64,000 nucleotides of DNA from Sedimenticola_A sp040506425 (GTDB lineage Bacteria > Pseudomonadota > Gammaproteobacteria > Chromatiales > Chromatiaceae), in NCBI GenBank assembly GCA_965224515.1, contig OZ245051.1, forward strand, positions 2,914,001-2,978,000, given 5' to 3'. This document shows positions 1-8,363 of the stretch, piece after piece. The translations under genes were made by a program, and so were the position numbers. Numbering within the stretch: the stretch's first letter is position 1; every line of letters starts with the position of its first letter. The notes under the pieces were generated by a model that was not told where the DNA came from, did no database searches, and was given only the letters and a program-made list of their open reading frames with translations.

Positions 1-555
1 AACCGGGAGATGTCAGCAGGACTCAGCCTGGTGGACCTTGGGGTGGGCATTGTGCAACCGGCCATGTACCAGGTGGGGAACCTGTGGCAGAGCAATAAAA
101 TCGGTGTCGCCCAGGAGCACATGGCTACGGCCATTACCCAGAACATTCTGGCCCGGGCCTTCATGGAGGCGAAGTTTGAAGATCCCAATGGACGCACCGC
201 TGTGCTCTCCTGCGTGCCGGGCAATCACCACAGCCTGGGGTTGCGCATGGTCAGCGATGCCCTGGAGACCGCCGGCTGGGCGTGTGAATTCCTGGGTGCG
301 GATACCCCGGTGGAGGCGCTGGTCAGTTTTGTGGATCAGAAGCGCCCGGATCTTGTGGCACTCTCAGTCTCAATGCCGGAGCAACTGGAACACCTGGAGC
401 TGATCTCATCCCGCTTGCGTGATGAGTTTTCTTCGGGGCGCCCCAGTATCGTGGCCGGTGGGTTGATGCTCAATGTCTTGATGGGGTTGCCAACCAGGAC
501 CAAGGTTGATGAGTGGTTTATGGATGCAAAGCAGATTGTGGAAGAGAAGACGTGA
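1..555 (+). CDS. Cobalamin-binding protein, CarH-like photosensory module (5' end outside window)
   Basis: The frame is open to the left edge, so the true start lies upstream; counting from the first ATG (base 10) 181 residues are seen. Residues 5-55 are the helical cap of a B12-binding module and contain W26, E36 and H37, spaced as Wx9EH, the signature of CarH/LitR-type adenosylcobalamin light sensors. Residues 60-175 form the Rossmann-like B12 fold; N72-x-H74-x-x-G77 matches the DxHxxG cobalamin lower-ligand loop with Asn for Asp. No DNA-binding domain is visible in the part present. It overlaps the following diguanylate cyclase by GTGA, so the two are co-translated and this protein probably controls c-di-GMP synthesis in response to light or cobalamin state (inference). 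Confidence 0.8.
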   Translation, partial: NREMSAGLSLVDLGVGIVQPAMYQVGNLWQSNKIGVAQEHMATAITQNILARAFMEAKFEDPNGRTAVLSCVPGNHHSLGLRMVSDALETAGWACEFLGADTPVEALVSFVDQKRPDLVALSVSMPEQLEHLELISSRLRDEFSSGRPSIVAGGLMLNVLMGLPTRTKVDEWFMDAKQIVEEKT

Positions 556-1505
556 ATATCATCCGCAGCAGCTGTGATCAGATCAATAACTGCTTCATGA
601 GATCGCTGACCTCGGTGGCTACCGCGGTGGTGGATCGGGAAGGCTACCTGGTAGAGGCGAATACGGGCATGCGTCGCCTGTTGGCCCTGGATGAGACCGG
701 GAGCCTGTCAGGCACCAATATTTCAAACTATTTCACCAATCCCACCTTCGATGACCTGAAGAACATAGTGCATGATAGCTGTAATGAACCACTGTTCCAG
801 GGTCTGTTCACCCTGGGGAGTTCTCCTGCAAGTTACCATACCCTTCAGGGGGCCGTTTTTCACAGGCCAAAGGGTTTTCTGTTCGTGGCCGAGCATGATG
901 TACAGGCCCTGGATCAGATGAATGCAACAGTGGTACAGCTCAATGAAGAGCTGGCTGACACCCAGCGGGAGCTGGTGAGGCTGAACCGGGAGCTGAAGCG
1001 GCGGGAGAAGATTATCACCGAGATGATGCTCACCGACATCCTCACGGAACTGCCCAACCGCAGGCACCTGGAACAGTTTCTCGAGCAGGAGTTCAACCGG
1101 GCTGATCGGGATGGCACGCCCCTGGCACTGGTGATTGCTGACATCGACCACTTCAAGCAGGTCAATGATACCCATGGCCATGATGTGGGGGACGAGGTGT
1201 TGGTGGCATTTGCGAAGCGTCTGTCCGACGCTGTTCGGACAGGGGACTTTGTGGCCCGGCTTGGTGGGGAGGAGTTTGTATTGATCTATCCCGGGACAGC
1301 CATGGGCCACGCAATGCGAGTAACAGAGAGGGTTCGGCTGGCGGTCATGGGGCAGCTAAGTACAAGTATGGAAGAAGAGGTCACCGCCAGTTTCGGCATT
1401 GCAGAATATAGTCCTGATATGACAATGCATGAGTTGCTGAAGAGAGCGGATGAGGCCTTGTACATGGCCAAGGAGGGTGGCCGAAACCGGGTCGATATAT
1501 ATTAG
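552..1505 (+). CDS. Diguanylate cyclase (PAS-like, coiled coil, GGDEF)
   Basis: Predicted 317-residue cytoplasmic enzyme making c-di-GMP from two GTP. Residues 15-115 look like a PAS-type sensor, 120-155 a signalling coiled coil, and 157-317 a GGDEF domain with an intact GGEEF active site (238-242). An inhibitory I-site RTGD lies at 229-232, five residues before GGEEF, so product inhibition is expected. The GTG at 552 is chosen because it overlaps the stop of the cobalamin-binding gene (GTGA) and has a purine-rich stretch just upstream; the ATG at 513 would add 13 residues inside the preceding gene. No membrane segments are seen. Confidence 0.88.
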   Translation: MNIIRSSCDQINNCFMRSLTSVATAVVDREGYLVEANTGMRRLLALDETGSLSGTNISNYFTNPTFDDLKNIVHDSCNEPLFQGLFTLGSSPASYHTLQGAVFHRPKGFLFVAEHDVQALDQMNATVVQLNEELADTQRELVRLNRELKRREKIITEMMLTDILTELPNRRHLEQFLEQEFNRADRDGTPLALVIADIDHFKQVNDTHGHDVGDEVLVAFAKRLSDAVRTGDFVARLGGEEFVLIYPGTAMGHAMRVTERVRLAVMGQLSTSMEEEVTASFGIAEYSPDMTMHELLKRADEALYMAKEGGRNRVDIY

Positions 1506-1550
1506 GTGCGTTCATTTGCCGCGACAGCTGAAGTCCAGGTTTCAACCGTT

Positions 1551-2618
1551 TCAAATATCGGTGATATTCCCCAGGGCCTCCTGAAATCCACACAGGCCCA
1601 AAGGGCCCCCGCTGTAGATGACCAACTGGTCTGAAACCGGCGGATGATCCGTCATCGCCTGTTTTACCGTGTAGAGATGCTTTGCGGAGTAGACCGGATC
1701 CATGAGGATGCCTATCTCGCAGGCGATCTTGCGTGTTTCAGCCAGCAGGGTCTTGTTGACACTGCCAAAGGAGGCTGCGGTAGCCGGCTTATAGAAATGC
1801 AGTTTCAGGGGAAGATCAGGCAGGGGGAAGGGCAGGGCCTGCTCAATCCACAGCCGGTACTTTTTATAGCGCGCCATGAACTCTGATTCATCACCGGCTA
1901 TCAGGGTGATATTGATGCACCTGGGAGCATTGTCCAGCAGGTGGAGACCGATAATCAGGCCGATGGCGCTGACCCCTGTTCCACTGTCGATCCAGATCTC
2001 TTCGAAGCGTCTGCCCAGTTCCTGCTCAGCATAGAGAATATCCTCGGCCAGGGTGAGAATCCCCGGCAGGGCAGCCTCGCAGTCACCCCCTTCAGGAACC
2101 ACAAAGACACTCTCTCCCTTCTCTTCGAGTTCCCTGGCATATTTGCCTGCCAGGTCCAGGACTTGCGGCCACTCCCTGGCACCGACAAAGTGAATGGCAT
2201 CTTTATCGAGCAGCATGTTGAGGAAGAGCAGGTTACCCCGGGGAGTTGGGTTGCCAGGGGTTTTGACGAATGCCTCCACCCCGACTCCACGCTCTTTCAG
2301 CAACTGTGCCAGTCCCATCACGTTGTTCGAATTGGCGCTGCCGATGAGAATCACCCTGCTGAACCCGTGCTGTTCGACAAAGGGCAGTATGCTGAGATAT
2401 TTACGCAGCTTGGTCCCCACGACACCTGCGCTCAATTCATCTTCGCGCTTGATATACAGCGTGCAATCCGGCCCCTGTGGAAGATAGCCCAGGAGTGGGT
2501 GAACACGGCTGAAACGGTTCAGCTCGGAATCCAGATTTCCATCTATCAGTTGTTCGTATGGATGCATGGGGCAGGTAATATCCGGTATATGGGGCTGAAT
2601 CAGCCGAATAGGTGTCAA
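1551..2618 (-). CDS. PLP-dependent ACC deaminase / D-cysteine desulfhydrase family enzyme
   Basis: 355 residues, fold type II PLP enzyme (tryptophan synthase beta family). The N-terminal half shows the substrate region KREDELS followed by GTKLRKY, whose first lysine is the likely Schiff-base residue, and then the SANSNNVMG loop that contacts the PLP or substrate carboxylate. A glycine-rich DSGTGVSAIG phosphate-binding loop follows in the middle, and an YSGGPLG segment is near the C terminus. Family members open 1-aminocyclopropane-1-carboxylate or desulfurise D-cysteine; the substrate cannot be chosen here. It is a single gene on the minus strand, convergent with the diguanylate cyclase. Confidence 0.85.
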   Translation of the reverse strand: MTPIRLIQPHIPDITCPMHPYEQLIDGNLDSELNRFSRVHPLLGYLPQGPDCTLYIKREDELSAGVVGTKLRKYLSILPFVEQHGFSRVILIGSANSNNVMGLAQLLKERGVGVEAFVKTPGNPTPRGNLLFLNMLLDKDAIHFVGAREWPQVLDLAGKYARELEEKGESVFVVPEGGDCEAALPGILTLAEDILYAEQELGRRFEEIWIDSGTGVSAIGLIIGLHLLDNAPRCINITLIAGDESEFMARYKKYRLWIEQALPFPLPDLPLKLHFYKPATAASFGSVNKTLLAETRKIACEIGILMDPVYSAKHLYTVKQAMTDHPPVSDQLVIYSGGPLGLCGFQEALGNITDI

Positions 2619-2710
2619 AAGACTTTGTTTTTTCGTGTAATTACGATTAACTATGACAAATTAACATTCTAGCAGGATGAAATCCTGGAATTGCAGATGA
2701 ATCAACCGGC

Positions 2711-3670
2711 ATGACCGATCAGGAAGAAGAGAGTAACCATAATCTTTTTGCGGAGCTCGATGCACTCCAGGATCGGTTGTCTGAACTGGACTCCCTGGTA
2801 TCCCAGCCAAGGCCAGCCATGGAGGAGGGAGCCGGAGCGGAACGCCCCCGGCTTGATGAAGAGGATGAATCTCTATACCAGGCACTGCTCAACGCTATTA
2901 AAAATGACGAACTGAGGCTCTACTGGCAGCCACGGTTTGATCGGAGCGGCGAACTGGCAGGGGCCGAGGCCCTGTTGCGCTGGCTTCATCCGGTAAAAGG
3001 TCTGCTTCCTGCCAGGGATTTCCTGCGCCTTGCAAGTCAAACCGAGCTGATGATCGATCTAGACAGCTGGGCCCTGGAACAGGCGTGCCGGTTTCAGCAG
3101 CAGCTCTCAGCAGAGATGCCTGAGACTGGCTCCATGCCCATAGCGGTCAATATTTCCCCCGAACTGTTCAGCCAGAACGACTTCAGCGAAAGGGTTTCAG
3201 TAGTCATTGAAACCGCCCAGGCCAACCCGGCCCGACTTACCCTTGAAGTAACCGAGAATATGCTGGTCGGCGAGATGAGCGTGATCGGTGCCCGCATGTC
3301 TGAACTGAAAAAGCTGGGTGTGCGTTTTTCCATTGATGACTTCGGAACCGGCTGTACCTCTCTGCCTGCCCTCAAGCTGTTGCCCCTGGATGAGATCAAG
3401 ATCGATGAGTACCTGGTGAATGACCACCACAGTGCGGTTATTGTAGAAGCGATGATTGCACTGGCTTCAAAGATGGGGCTGTCGGTGGTAGCTGAAGGGG
3501 TCGAGTCACCCAAAGAGCGGGAATTCCTGTACAAGAAAAACTGCAAGGGTTACCAGGGTGAACTCTTCTGCAAGCCGCTATCCGGGGAGAAATTCATGGC
3601 GCTGCTGCTGGAGCAGGGAGAGGCTGCCCAGAAATCCAAGGGTATGCAGAGCGCCTTTGAGGGCTTCTGA
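2711..3670 (+). CDS. EAL-domain c-di-GMP phosphodiesterase
   Basis: 319 residues. A charged N-terminal segment (1-50, partly coiled) precedes an EAL domain. The signature EALLRW is at about 86-91, and the usual metal and catalytic segments follow: VNISPELF, LEVTEN, IDDFGTG (about 212), KIDEYLV, VVAEGVES and a C-terminal GELFCKPL. All acidic residues normally needed for c-di-GMP hydrolysis can be seen, so an active enzyme is expected. It lies 1.2 kb from the B12-DGC pair in the same orientation but is separated by a minus-strand gene, so it is not in the same operon; it could be the opposing activity of that module. Confidence 0.85.
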   Translation: MTDQEEESNHNLFAELDALQDRLSELDSLVSQPRPAMEEGAGAERPRLDEEDESLYQALLNAIKNDELRLYWQPRFDRSGELAGAEALLRWLHPVKGLLPARDFLRLASQTELMIDLDSWALEQACRFQQQLSAEMPETGSMPIAVNISPELFSQNDFSERVSVVIETAQANPARLTLEVTENMLVGEMSVIGARMSELKKLGVRFSIDDFGTGCTSLPALKLLPLDEIKIDEYLVNDHHSAVIVEAMIALASKMGLSVVAEGVESPKEREFLYKKNCKGYQGELFCKPLSGEKFMALLLEQGEAAQKSKGMQSAFEGF

Positions 3671-4098
3671 TCCGCCTCATCGAGAGTGGCCACATGCAAT
3701 GATTCAGATTTAATCTGGCAGCCAGCGTCAGACAACTTGTGACCATCCCCAAAACGGACTATCGGAAATGCTGGCGTAGAGTCCGTAGGGTGGCCTTTGT
3801 AGACGTCACTGAATCGACTTGTCGAGATCGGTTTCTAGCCAAAAACCGACTTAATAGAATTCCCCTTAGATGGCTGCAATTCGACCTAGCCGACATATCA
3901 CAGTCAGACCCACAACAAGCGTATTTTATTAAATAGCGGACATTATTATTGTGCCACACAATAGGCCGGGAACGGCCAACAGCGGACTATCGGTATGTGC
4001 GCAATGAGGGGCAGAACTGTTTCGATAGCCGCCCCTGGGGTAATCTCCCCATTATTAAGTAACTGGAAATTACATCAGAAGAACAATGTGTGGTTCCT
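3671..4098. other. Gene-poor intergenic stretch
   Basis: 428 bases between convergent genes. The longest open frame (3739-3936) has no recognisable protein features or ribosome binding site. Short similar segments containing CGGACTATCGG occur at about 3757 and 3983, hinting at a decayed duplicated sequence. Small GC hairpins near 4010-4050 could end transcription of either neighbour. No RNA gene is recognised. Confidence 0.4.
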
Positions 4099-6225
4099 CT
4101 ACAATATTTTTTGAATAACTTGATTCAGTTTTTCAATTATTATTGGCTTCGCTACTACGGCATTCATTCCAGCTTCAAGATAACGTTTTTTCTCATCCTT
4201 CATTACACTTGCCGACACTCCAATAACCGGAGTTTGCTTTGCTGTTGTGTCTCCTTCCCTAATTAACCGGGTTGTTGACACACCATCCATAACTGGCATA
4301 TGTATATCCATCAATATCACATCGAATAAATGTGATTTTATTTTCTCAATGGCAATCTTTCCATTTTCCGCCTCTACTACTTTGTGTCCTTCCTGTTCCA
4401 GCAATGCTCGAGCTGCAAGACGGTTAATCGAGTTATCATCAACCACCAATATAGAAAGTTCGCTGTTTAATTTAAATGTTGCCCCAGTATCTTCTAAACT
4501 ATGGTTTTCTTTAGGTACTGATAGTATTGTGGAAAAAGTAAAACAACTGCCTTTACCCAGATCAGATGTAACCTGTAGGTTTCCACTCATCAAATCGGTC
4601 AGACGCTTACAGATAGCGAGGCCCAAGCCTACACCTTTATTTATAGTTCGCTCAGATTCCAGTTGATAAAAAGCTTCAAATATCTGCTTCAATTTATCAT
4701 CAGCAATACCAACACCTGTATCTTCTACAGAACAATACAAGTTAAACTGACCTTCATTAATCAGTTGGCCACCAATGGTTAATTTAACCTCGCCACTGGG
4801 CGTGTATTTTTCTGCATTACTAACCAAATTACCCACTATTTGAAGAAGTCGTACCACGTCACCTTCCAAATACACAGGCAGGTTCTTGCTCACTTCAGTA
4901 GTGAAAATGACTTTACTGTTCTCAAACAGCGGTTCACTTAAATTTTGTATATCTGTTATCCAATTAAAGGTATCGAAAGGCTCTATATCCAGAACCAGCT
5001 TACCCGATTCGATTTTAGACAAATCAAGTAAGTCATCAATGAGTTGCAGTAGTAGATTGCCAGAACTATCGAGAGTTTCTATATAGAGTTTTTGTTCTTC
5101 GTTGAGGTCCGTGCCACGTAAAACCTGAATCATCCCAAGCACACCATTCATAGGCGTACGGATTTCATGGCTAACACTTGCCAGGAACAGACTCTTGGCA
5201 TTGTTAGCCTGTCGCGTTAGCTCCAGTGCTTTTGCAAGCTCAATGTTTGCGCCAGACAGCTCTTTCGTTCTCGCTTCCACCCTTAGGTTTAATCTTCGAT
5301 TGCTCCATATCAGGAACAAAATAACGACAAACAACACGCCGGTTATTTGGATAAGGAGCTTCCAGTCAGTCTGTTTTTCAACAGCGACCTCTGTCCATTT
5401 GTTAAAAATATCATTCAGCTCTTCTCCCCTGATGTTGCCAAGCGACTTATCTATAATAGATATTATTTCACTAGGCATGCCCTTGCGAATGGCCATTTTC
5501 AGGTGGTAGAGGTAATCAAGCTTCAGTGCTATTTTTACATCGGAGAATCCCTTCTTTTCTATATAATATTTAGCCGTAACCGTATTGATAGCAAATAGAT
5601 CGATCTTATTGTTTCGTATGAAGGAAAATCCATCATTTGTCGCAGGAATATCTATGTATTCAAGATCGGGATACCTGTCTTTTATGTATTGCCCCAAGCC
5701 ACTACCCTTAACAATACCAATCTTTTTTCTCTTTAAGTCTTTTTCAATATCGAGATAAACATTTTTATCATCAAAGTTCGTAATAAATACTGCGGGATAT
5801 GAGTAAATGTCCCTCGATGTAAAATCAAGGTACTCTTCTCTGGCGCTGTTTTTTGTAATAGCACTGAACATGTCCACCTTTCCGCTTTCTACGAGTTCCA
5901 CAGACTCCTTCCATGTATCAGTGTTAACAGCCGTAAACTCTATACCCGCCTTCTGACTGATAAGGCTTAAAATGTCAGCAATAATACCGGTGTGTTGGTC
6001 TATACCATTTTTCCATTCAAATGGCGCCCAATCTGGGTCATAAACATAAGTAAGGGGGATCTTCTTCTCTAACCACTCAAGTTCTTTAGGTGTGAAAAAC
6101 GGTTCTGTATTTAATTTATAACTTGAACTGGCAGACACATCTGGTGAGGACTCATTTGCAAGTAGCACAAAAGGAAGTAATGTCATAGATCCAACTGCAA
6201 CAACAAAGGATATCCATTGTTTCAT
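4099..6225 (-). CDS. BvgS-like hybrid sensor histidine kinase
   Basis: 708 residues. A signal peptide (1-24) is followed by a periplasmic family-3 solute-binding domain (about 55-285), one transmembrane helix (290-308), a HisKA domain with phospho-acceptor H353 in SVSHEIRTPMNG, a HATPase domain with the DTGVGI and GVGLGLAI boxes, and a C-terminal receiver domain with phospho-acceptor D640 in LMDIHMPVMDG. No Hpt domain or separate response regulator is next to it. ATG at 6225 is chosen over an ATG 90 bases upstream because it begins a clean signal peptide and has AGGA six bases before it. It probably senses a small periplasmic ligand. The gene is visibly more AT-rich than its neighbours, which may mean horizontal acquisition. 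Confidence 0.88.
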   Translation of the reverse strand: MKQWISFVVAVGSMTLLPFVLLANESSPDVSASSSYKLNTEPFFTPKELEWLEKKIPLTYVYDPDWAPFEWKNGIDQHTGIIADILSLISQKAGIEFTAVNTDTWKESVELVESGKVDMFSAITKNSAREEYLDFTSRDIYSYPAVFITNFDDKNVYLDIEKDLKRKKIGIVKGSGLGQYIKDRYPDLEYIDIPATNDGFSFIRNNKIDLFAINTVTAKYYIEKKGFSDVKIALKLDYLYHLKMAIRKGMPSEIISIIDKSLGNIRGEELNDIFNKWTEVAVEKQTDWKLLIQITGVLFVVILFLIWSNRRLNLRVEARTKELSGANIELAKALELTRQANNAKSLFLASVSHEIRTPMNGVLGMIQVLRGTDLNEEQKLYIETLDSSGNLLLQLIDDLLDLSKIESGKLVLDIEPFDTFNWITDIQNLSEPLFENSKVIFTTEVSKNLPVYLEGDVVRLLQIVGNLVSNAEKYTPSGEVKLTIGGQLINEGQFNLYCSVEDTGVGIADDKLKQIFEAFYQLESERTINKGVGLGLAICKRLTDLMSGNLQVTSDLGKGSCFTFSTILSVPKENHSLEDTGATFKLNSELSILVVDDNSINRLAARALLEQEGHKVVEAENGKIAIEKIKSHLFDVILMDIHMPVMDGVSTTRLIREGDTTAKQTPVIGVSASVMKDEKKRYLEAGMNAVVAKPIIIEKLNQVIQKIL

Positions 6226-6579
6226 CAGTGTTCCTAGATCAATGAATGCCAGTAGAAGATTAGGACGACACTTAAACCTTGTCGAAGTCATGGTATATTC
6301 TTTATAAAACAACACCTTTAGATGTTACTCTTTTGCTTGGCCTTGATAAACTAGGGTCTTTACTTGAAATTGTCAGAAACACCCATTCAACTTCAGTCTT
6401 AGCAACGACCCCTTTTTTCGCTTAACGGAAGTGATGCAGGGTACACCTAAACTTCCGCTCCTGGCCGAAAGTGGCTGTCGGGCACATGACTGTCGATCCG
6501 TTGAATCCATGCCATGAATCAGAATTGCATCTTTAGATCACCTGACAATGACTGTCAGGTCAGGCCTGGGTTTTCACAG
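6226..6579. other. Intergenic region with one inverted repeat
   Basis: 354 bases upstream of the hybrid kinase. It must hold the kinase promoter. A perfect 8-bp inverted repeat, ACCTGACA and TGTCAGGT around a 5-base loop, lies at 6540-6560, just downstream of the DUF2520 gene. It has no T-run on the minus strand, so it may be an operator or an mRNA 3' hairpin rather than a terminator. No gene is seen. Confidence 0.35.
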
Positions 6580-7467
6580 CTACTCTTGCGCTTCTCCGTT
6601 CAGAATCCCTTCAATCCTTTCAGAACTACCCGGCTCCATCCTGCCCTTGGCCCTGGCCAGCTTCAGCGTCTCCAGCCCCATTGACCGGTAGAGTAGCAGC
6701 AGGTCAGGGGGGCCTTCTTTCAATGCCCCCAGGTGCTTTGCCACTGTTGTGGTGTCGCCACGGCTGATGGGGCCCGTCAAGGCATTGGGGAGGCCGCTTT
6801 TGGCAAGGTTGTCGACACCACCCTGAATCAGGGGCAGCAATAGATCTAGGGCGTCTTCGCTGGCGATACCCGCCTGTTCCAGCATCTCTACAGCTGCAGC
6901 GGCCAGAGCGTTCATGTAGTTGGATGCCACGGAGAGAGCAGCGTGATAGAGGACTTTCTTTTCCTTGCTGATTTCGATGGTTTTGCCCGAGATGTCACCT
7001 GCCAGTACTTTGCCCCGCATGACTGCCGATTGGCTCCCCTCGAGACAGAACCAGGCATTACGCAGCAGCTCTGCACCTGCAACCGGCTCGGCCATGGTTT
7101 GAATCGGGTGCATGGAGAGGGTATCTGCACCTGTCTGGAGCGCACTGTCCAGTGTATCCGAGCTCATGGCGCCGCTGAGGTGGATCACCAACTGGCCTGG
7201 GACGAAACCACCCAAGGTCGCAATGTTGCGGCAGGTCTCCTCGATTGTACCGTCCGGCGTTGCGATGATGACGATCTCGGCACTGCGTGATGCTTCTGCT
7301 GGATCGATACCTGCATGATTGCAGTCAACCAGTTCTGCGGATCGCTGGGCGGACTCCAGGCTGCGGCTGGCCACGGCCGTGATGGGATATCCCGCCTTTC
7401 TCAGGGTGAGGATTACGGCTGTGCCGGCGGAACCTGCACCGATCAGGGCGATAGTGGGTTTGTTCAT
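6580..7467 (-). CDS. Rossmann-like and DUF2520 domain protein (putative NAD(P)-dependent oxidoreductase)
   Basis: 295 residues. The N terminus has a dinucleotide-binding glycine motif, LIGAGSAGTAV (8-18), and a Rossmann fold to about residue 120, with the strand-end motif IIATPDGTIEE. The rest (125-285) is the helical DUF2520 domain, including SMHPIQTM and the NYMNALAA helix, related to the C-terminal domain of ketopantoate and prephenate-type reductases. Its physiological substrate is unknown. It is divergent from tcdA with a 67-base shared promoter region. Confidence 0.82.
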   Translation of the reverse strand: MNKPTIALIGAGSAGTAVILTLRKAGYPITAVASRSLESAQRSAELVDCNHAGIDPAEASRSAEIVIIATPDGTIEETCRNIATLGGFVPGQLVIHLSGAMSSDTLDSALQTGADTLSMHPIQTMAEPVAGAELLRNAWFCLEGSQSAVMRGKVLAGDISGKTIEISKEKKVLYHAALSVASNYMNALAAAAVEMLEQAGIASEDALDLLLPLIQGGVDNLAKSGLPNALTGPISRGDTTTVAKHLGALKEGPPDLLLLYRSMGLETLKLARAKGRMEPGSSERIEGILNGEAQE

Positions 7468-7534
7468 AACAGGTTCATTTTATGTCGATGGCATTTACAA
7501 TCATATCCAGGTTTTCCTTGAATTTGGCTGGTAG

Positions 7535-8314
7535 ATGACAGAAATGGATTATGAACGGCGCTTTGGCGGAATAGCACGGCTCTATGGCCGCCATGGCCTT
7601 GAACGCTTCGAACACTCTCATATCTGCGTGATCGGCATCGGTGGAGTGGGCTCCTGGGTAGTGGAGGCCCTGGCCAGAAGTGCCATCGGTGAGATCACCA
7701 TGATCGACCTGGACAACCTTGTCGAGTCCAACGTCAACCGCCAGATACACGCCATGGACGGGACCTTCGGCAAGGCCAAGGTGGATGCCATGGCCGAGCG
7801 GGTTCAGGCCATCAACCCCGGGTGCCGGGTTCACTGCATTGAGGAGTTCATCACAACGGATAACCTGGAGCAGATGGTTGACCGGGGATTCGACTATGTC
7901 ATCGACTGTATAGACAGCTTCAAGGTGAAGACAGCACTGATTGCCCACTGCAGGCGTAACAAGATCAAGGTGATCACTGTCGGTGGGGCAGGGGGGCAGA
8001 TGGATCCCCTGAAAATCCGCCTTGGGGATCTCAGCCGCACCGAGCATGACCCGCTGCTGAGCAAGACCCGCAAGCAGCTGCGCAAGGAGTACAACTTTCC
8101 CCGTAACCTCAAGCGTCGTTTCGATATCCCCTGTGTCTATTCAGAGGAGCAGCAGGTCTACCCGGATGCAGAGGGTGAGACCTGCCTGGCCAAATCAGGA
8201 AAGCAGATGGGTGCCAGCCTCAACTGTGGCGGCTACGGGTCGGCCACCGCGGTGACCGCCACGTTTGGTTTTGTGGCGGTATCTCATGTGTTGAAGCGCC
8301 TGGTTGGACGGTGA
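7535..8314 (+). CDS. tcdA: tRNA cyclic N6-threonylcarbamoyladenosine (ct6A37) synthase TcdA
   Basis: 259 residues, a full-length TcdA/CsdL (YgdL) enzyme of the E1/ThiF/MoeB superfamily. It dehydrates t6A at tRNA position 37 to the cyclic form using ATP. The nucleotide-binding loop VIGIGGVGSWVVEALARS is at about 30-47, and the family pattern DLDNLVESNVNRQ follows. The C-terminal GYGSATAVTATFG helix that anchors the protein in the E. coli homologue is present. A second ATG five codons in (7547) is an alternative start. Confidence 0.93.
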   Translation: MTEMDYERRFGGIARLYGRHGLERFEHSHICVIGIGGVGSWVVEALARSAIGEITMIDLDNLVESNVNRQIHAMDGTFGKAKVDAMAERVQAINPGCRVHCIEEFITTDNLEQMVDRGFDYVIDCIDSFKVKTALIAHCRRNKIKVITVGGAGGQMDPLKIRLGDLSRTEHDPLLSKTRKQLRKEYNFPRNLKRRFDIPCVYSEEQQVYPDAEGETCLAKSGKQMGASLNCGGYGSATAVTATFGFVAVSHVLKRLVGR

Positions 8315-8363
8315 AGATCAGCCAGGCGGTTGATGTATCTAAATTCAGAGCATAGATGTGATA

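Noticed and set aside
1941..2672. 243-codon plus-strand frame opposite the PLP enzyme
   Set aside because: Antisense shadow of a well-supported gene, with no ribosome binding site or motif.
3739..3936. 65-codon frame in the gap after the EAL gene
   Set aside because: No ribosome binding site, no recognisable features, and stop-rich surroundings.
6540..6560. Terminator of the DUF2520 gene
   Set aside because: A perfect 8-bp inverted repeat exists but no T-run follows on the minus strand, so termination is unproven.
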